This document shows, in pieces, positions 4,766-5,450 of a stretch of DNA of 5,450 bases; the first letter of the stretch is position 1, and each line of letters opens with the position of its first letter. The translations under genes were made by a program, and so were the position numbers. The DNA comes from Thermoplasmata archaeon (GTDB taxonomy: Archaea > Thermoplasmatota > Thermoplasmata > Thermoplasmatales > Thermoplasmataceae). The notes below the pieces were generated by a model. It did no database searches. It was not told the origin of the DNA and saw nothing but the letters and a program-made list of their open reading frames with translations. The stretch is taken from NCBI GenBank assembly GCA_021792045.1, contig JAJYVJ010000081.1:1-5450 (forward strand). Direction: 5' to 3'.

Positions 4766-5450
4766 GGAACACCCCCATGCTTATGAAAAGATCATCAAGG
4801 TTTATCTGTTTTATCGTGAATCCCCTGCTAATGTACTTTTCTGCGTCATCTCTCTTAATGTACCTTATGAATGTACCACCGACCTTGATACAGTCATTGC
4901 GTTCTTCGTGTGTTTCGGCCCTGAGCATACCATCAAATTTTCTGAGAAGCTCCGTGGGCTTGCCGTGCTCTATTACGTTGCCATGATCCATTAGAATGAG
5001 ATCTTCAGATAGCTGCTGCGCTTCCTCCATGTAATGCGTTGTTAGGATTACCTCGGACCCTATCTTTCCTATCGCAGACCATACTTCAAGCCTTGATATT
5101 GGATCCAGTCCTGTTGTGGGTTCATCTAGAAAAACGACATCTGCATTTGAGGCCAGTGCCATTGCCACAAAGACCTTTCTCTTCATTCCTCCAGAAAGCG
5201 TGTCTGCCGGGCTGTTCTTGAACTCCCGAAGATCAAGTTCATCAAGTGCCTTATTAGCCTGATCTCCTGCCTCTTTGAAGGAAAACCCCCGTGCCACGAG
5301 GTACAATTTCACCTGCTCATATGCAGTCATTATACCAACAAGCGATGCCTCCTGGGGAATACTTACCACAGATCTTCTTATCTCCCTGGTATTCTTCAGT
5401 ATATCAAAGCCGTTAATGCTGGCTGATCCGGATGTCGGTGCTAGCTGGGT
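4755..5450 (-). CDS. ABC transporter ATP-binding protein, 5' end cut by the window
   Basis: This gene is partial: the frame stays open to the window edge, giving 231 visible residues. They begin TQLAPTSGSASINGFDIL, the usual sequence just after Walker A, so about 50-60 residues including Walker A lie outside. Visible motifs, numbered from the window edge, are the Q loop IPQE (Q33), the signature LSGGMKRK (85-92), Walker B VVFLDEP (105-111), D loop GLDP (114-117) and the H loop with H139 in LTTHYMEEA. A C-terminal extension of about 85 residues follows, as in DrrA/CcmA-like exporter ATPases. A GTG at 5369-5367 could be misread as the start, but ABC sequence continues upstream of it. The protein powers the permease encoded by the overlapping downstream gene, at the inner face of the membrane. 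The substrate cannot be told. Confidence 0.92.
   Translation of the reverse strand, partial: TQLAPTSGSASINGFDILKNTREIRRSVVSIPQEASLVGIMTAYEQVKLYLVARGFSFKEAGDQANKALDELDLREFKNSPADTLSGGMKRKVFVAMALASNADVVFLDEPTTGLDPISRLEVWSAIGKIGSEVILTTHYMEEAQQLSEDLILMDHGNVIEHGKPTELLRKFDGMLRAETHEERNDCIKVGGTFIRYIKRDDAEKYISRGFTIKQINLDDLFISMGVFLES
4768..4776 (-). promoter_or_regulatory. Ribosome binding site of the permease gene
   Basis: On the minus strand GGGGGTGTT lies inside the 3' end of the ATPase gene. It ends 2 bases before the TTG start of the permease, and its GGTG core ends 4 bases before it. It is a near match to the archaeal GGAGGTGAT consensus and decides the TTG start. Confidence 0.6.

Noticed and set aside
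4777..5221. Plus-strand ORFs opposite the ABC ATPase
   Set aside because: Both are shadows of the ATPase frame, which carries all the expected ABC motifs.

Overview
The window looks like chromosomal DNA of an archaeon, most likely of the Thermoplasma/Ferroplasma/Picrophilus group (Thermoplasmatales and relatives). The evidence is an archaeal-type NusA, aIF1A, RIO1 kinase, archaeal Pno1/Dim2 KH protein, a Taw2-like wybutosine enzyme, and an intron-free initiator tRNA-Met with the archaeal A1-U72 pair and no encoded CCA. Several genes have a TATA-like box 20-30 bases before the start codon, as expected for leaderless archaeal mRNAs. The order-level placement is recall and inference, not a search result.

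Layout. Positions 33-461 (+) hold a small two-KH NusA-like protein. Positions 509-2236 (+) hold a compact run of aIF1A, RIO1 kinase and a Pno1/Dim2-like two-KH protein, with 2- and 19-base gaps. An initiator tRNA-Met follows at 2283-2357 (+). A Taw2/Trm5-family tRNA-modification enzyme lies at 2473-3498 (+). A roughly 200-base spacer (3499-3704) contains a weak 28-codon ORF and a short inverted repeat. A small basic protein of unknown function is at 3705-4025 (+). Convergent to it, on the minus strand, is an ABC exporter: an ABC-2 type permease (4043-4765) preceded by its ATPase (4755 to beyond 5450). The ATPase is cut by the window edge and lacks its Walker A region.

How the genes fit together. 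The + strand half is an information-processing block. RIO1 and Pno1/Dim2 act in late maturation of the small ribosomal subunit. aIF1A and initiator tRNA act together on that subunit during start-codon selection. Taw2 modifies tRNA-Phe next to the anticodon. NusA is an RNA-binding transcription factor. The minus-strand ABC pair appears unrelated and forms its own transcription unit.

I see no mobile element, CRISPR array, prophage or defence system, and nothing that I would call a new biological system. The points most worth a second look are the degenerate first KH domain of the NusA-like protein, the departures of the Taw2-like enzyme from family motifs, the unassigned 106-residue basic protein, and the spacer just upstream of it.
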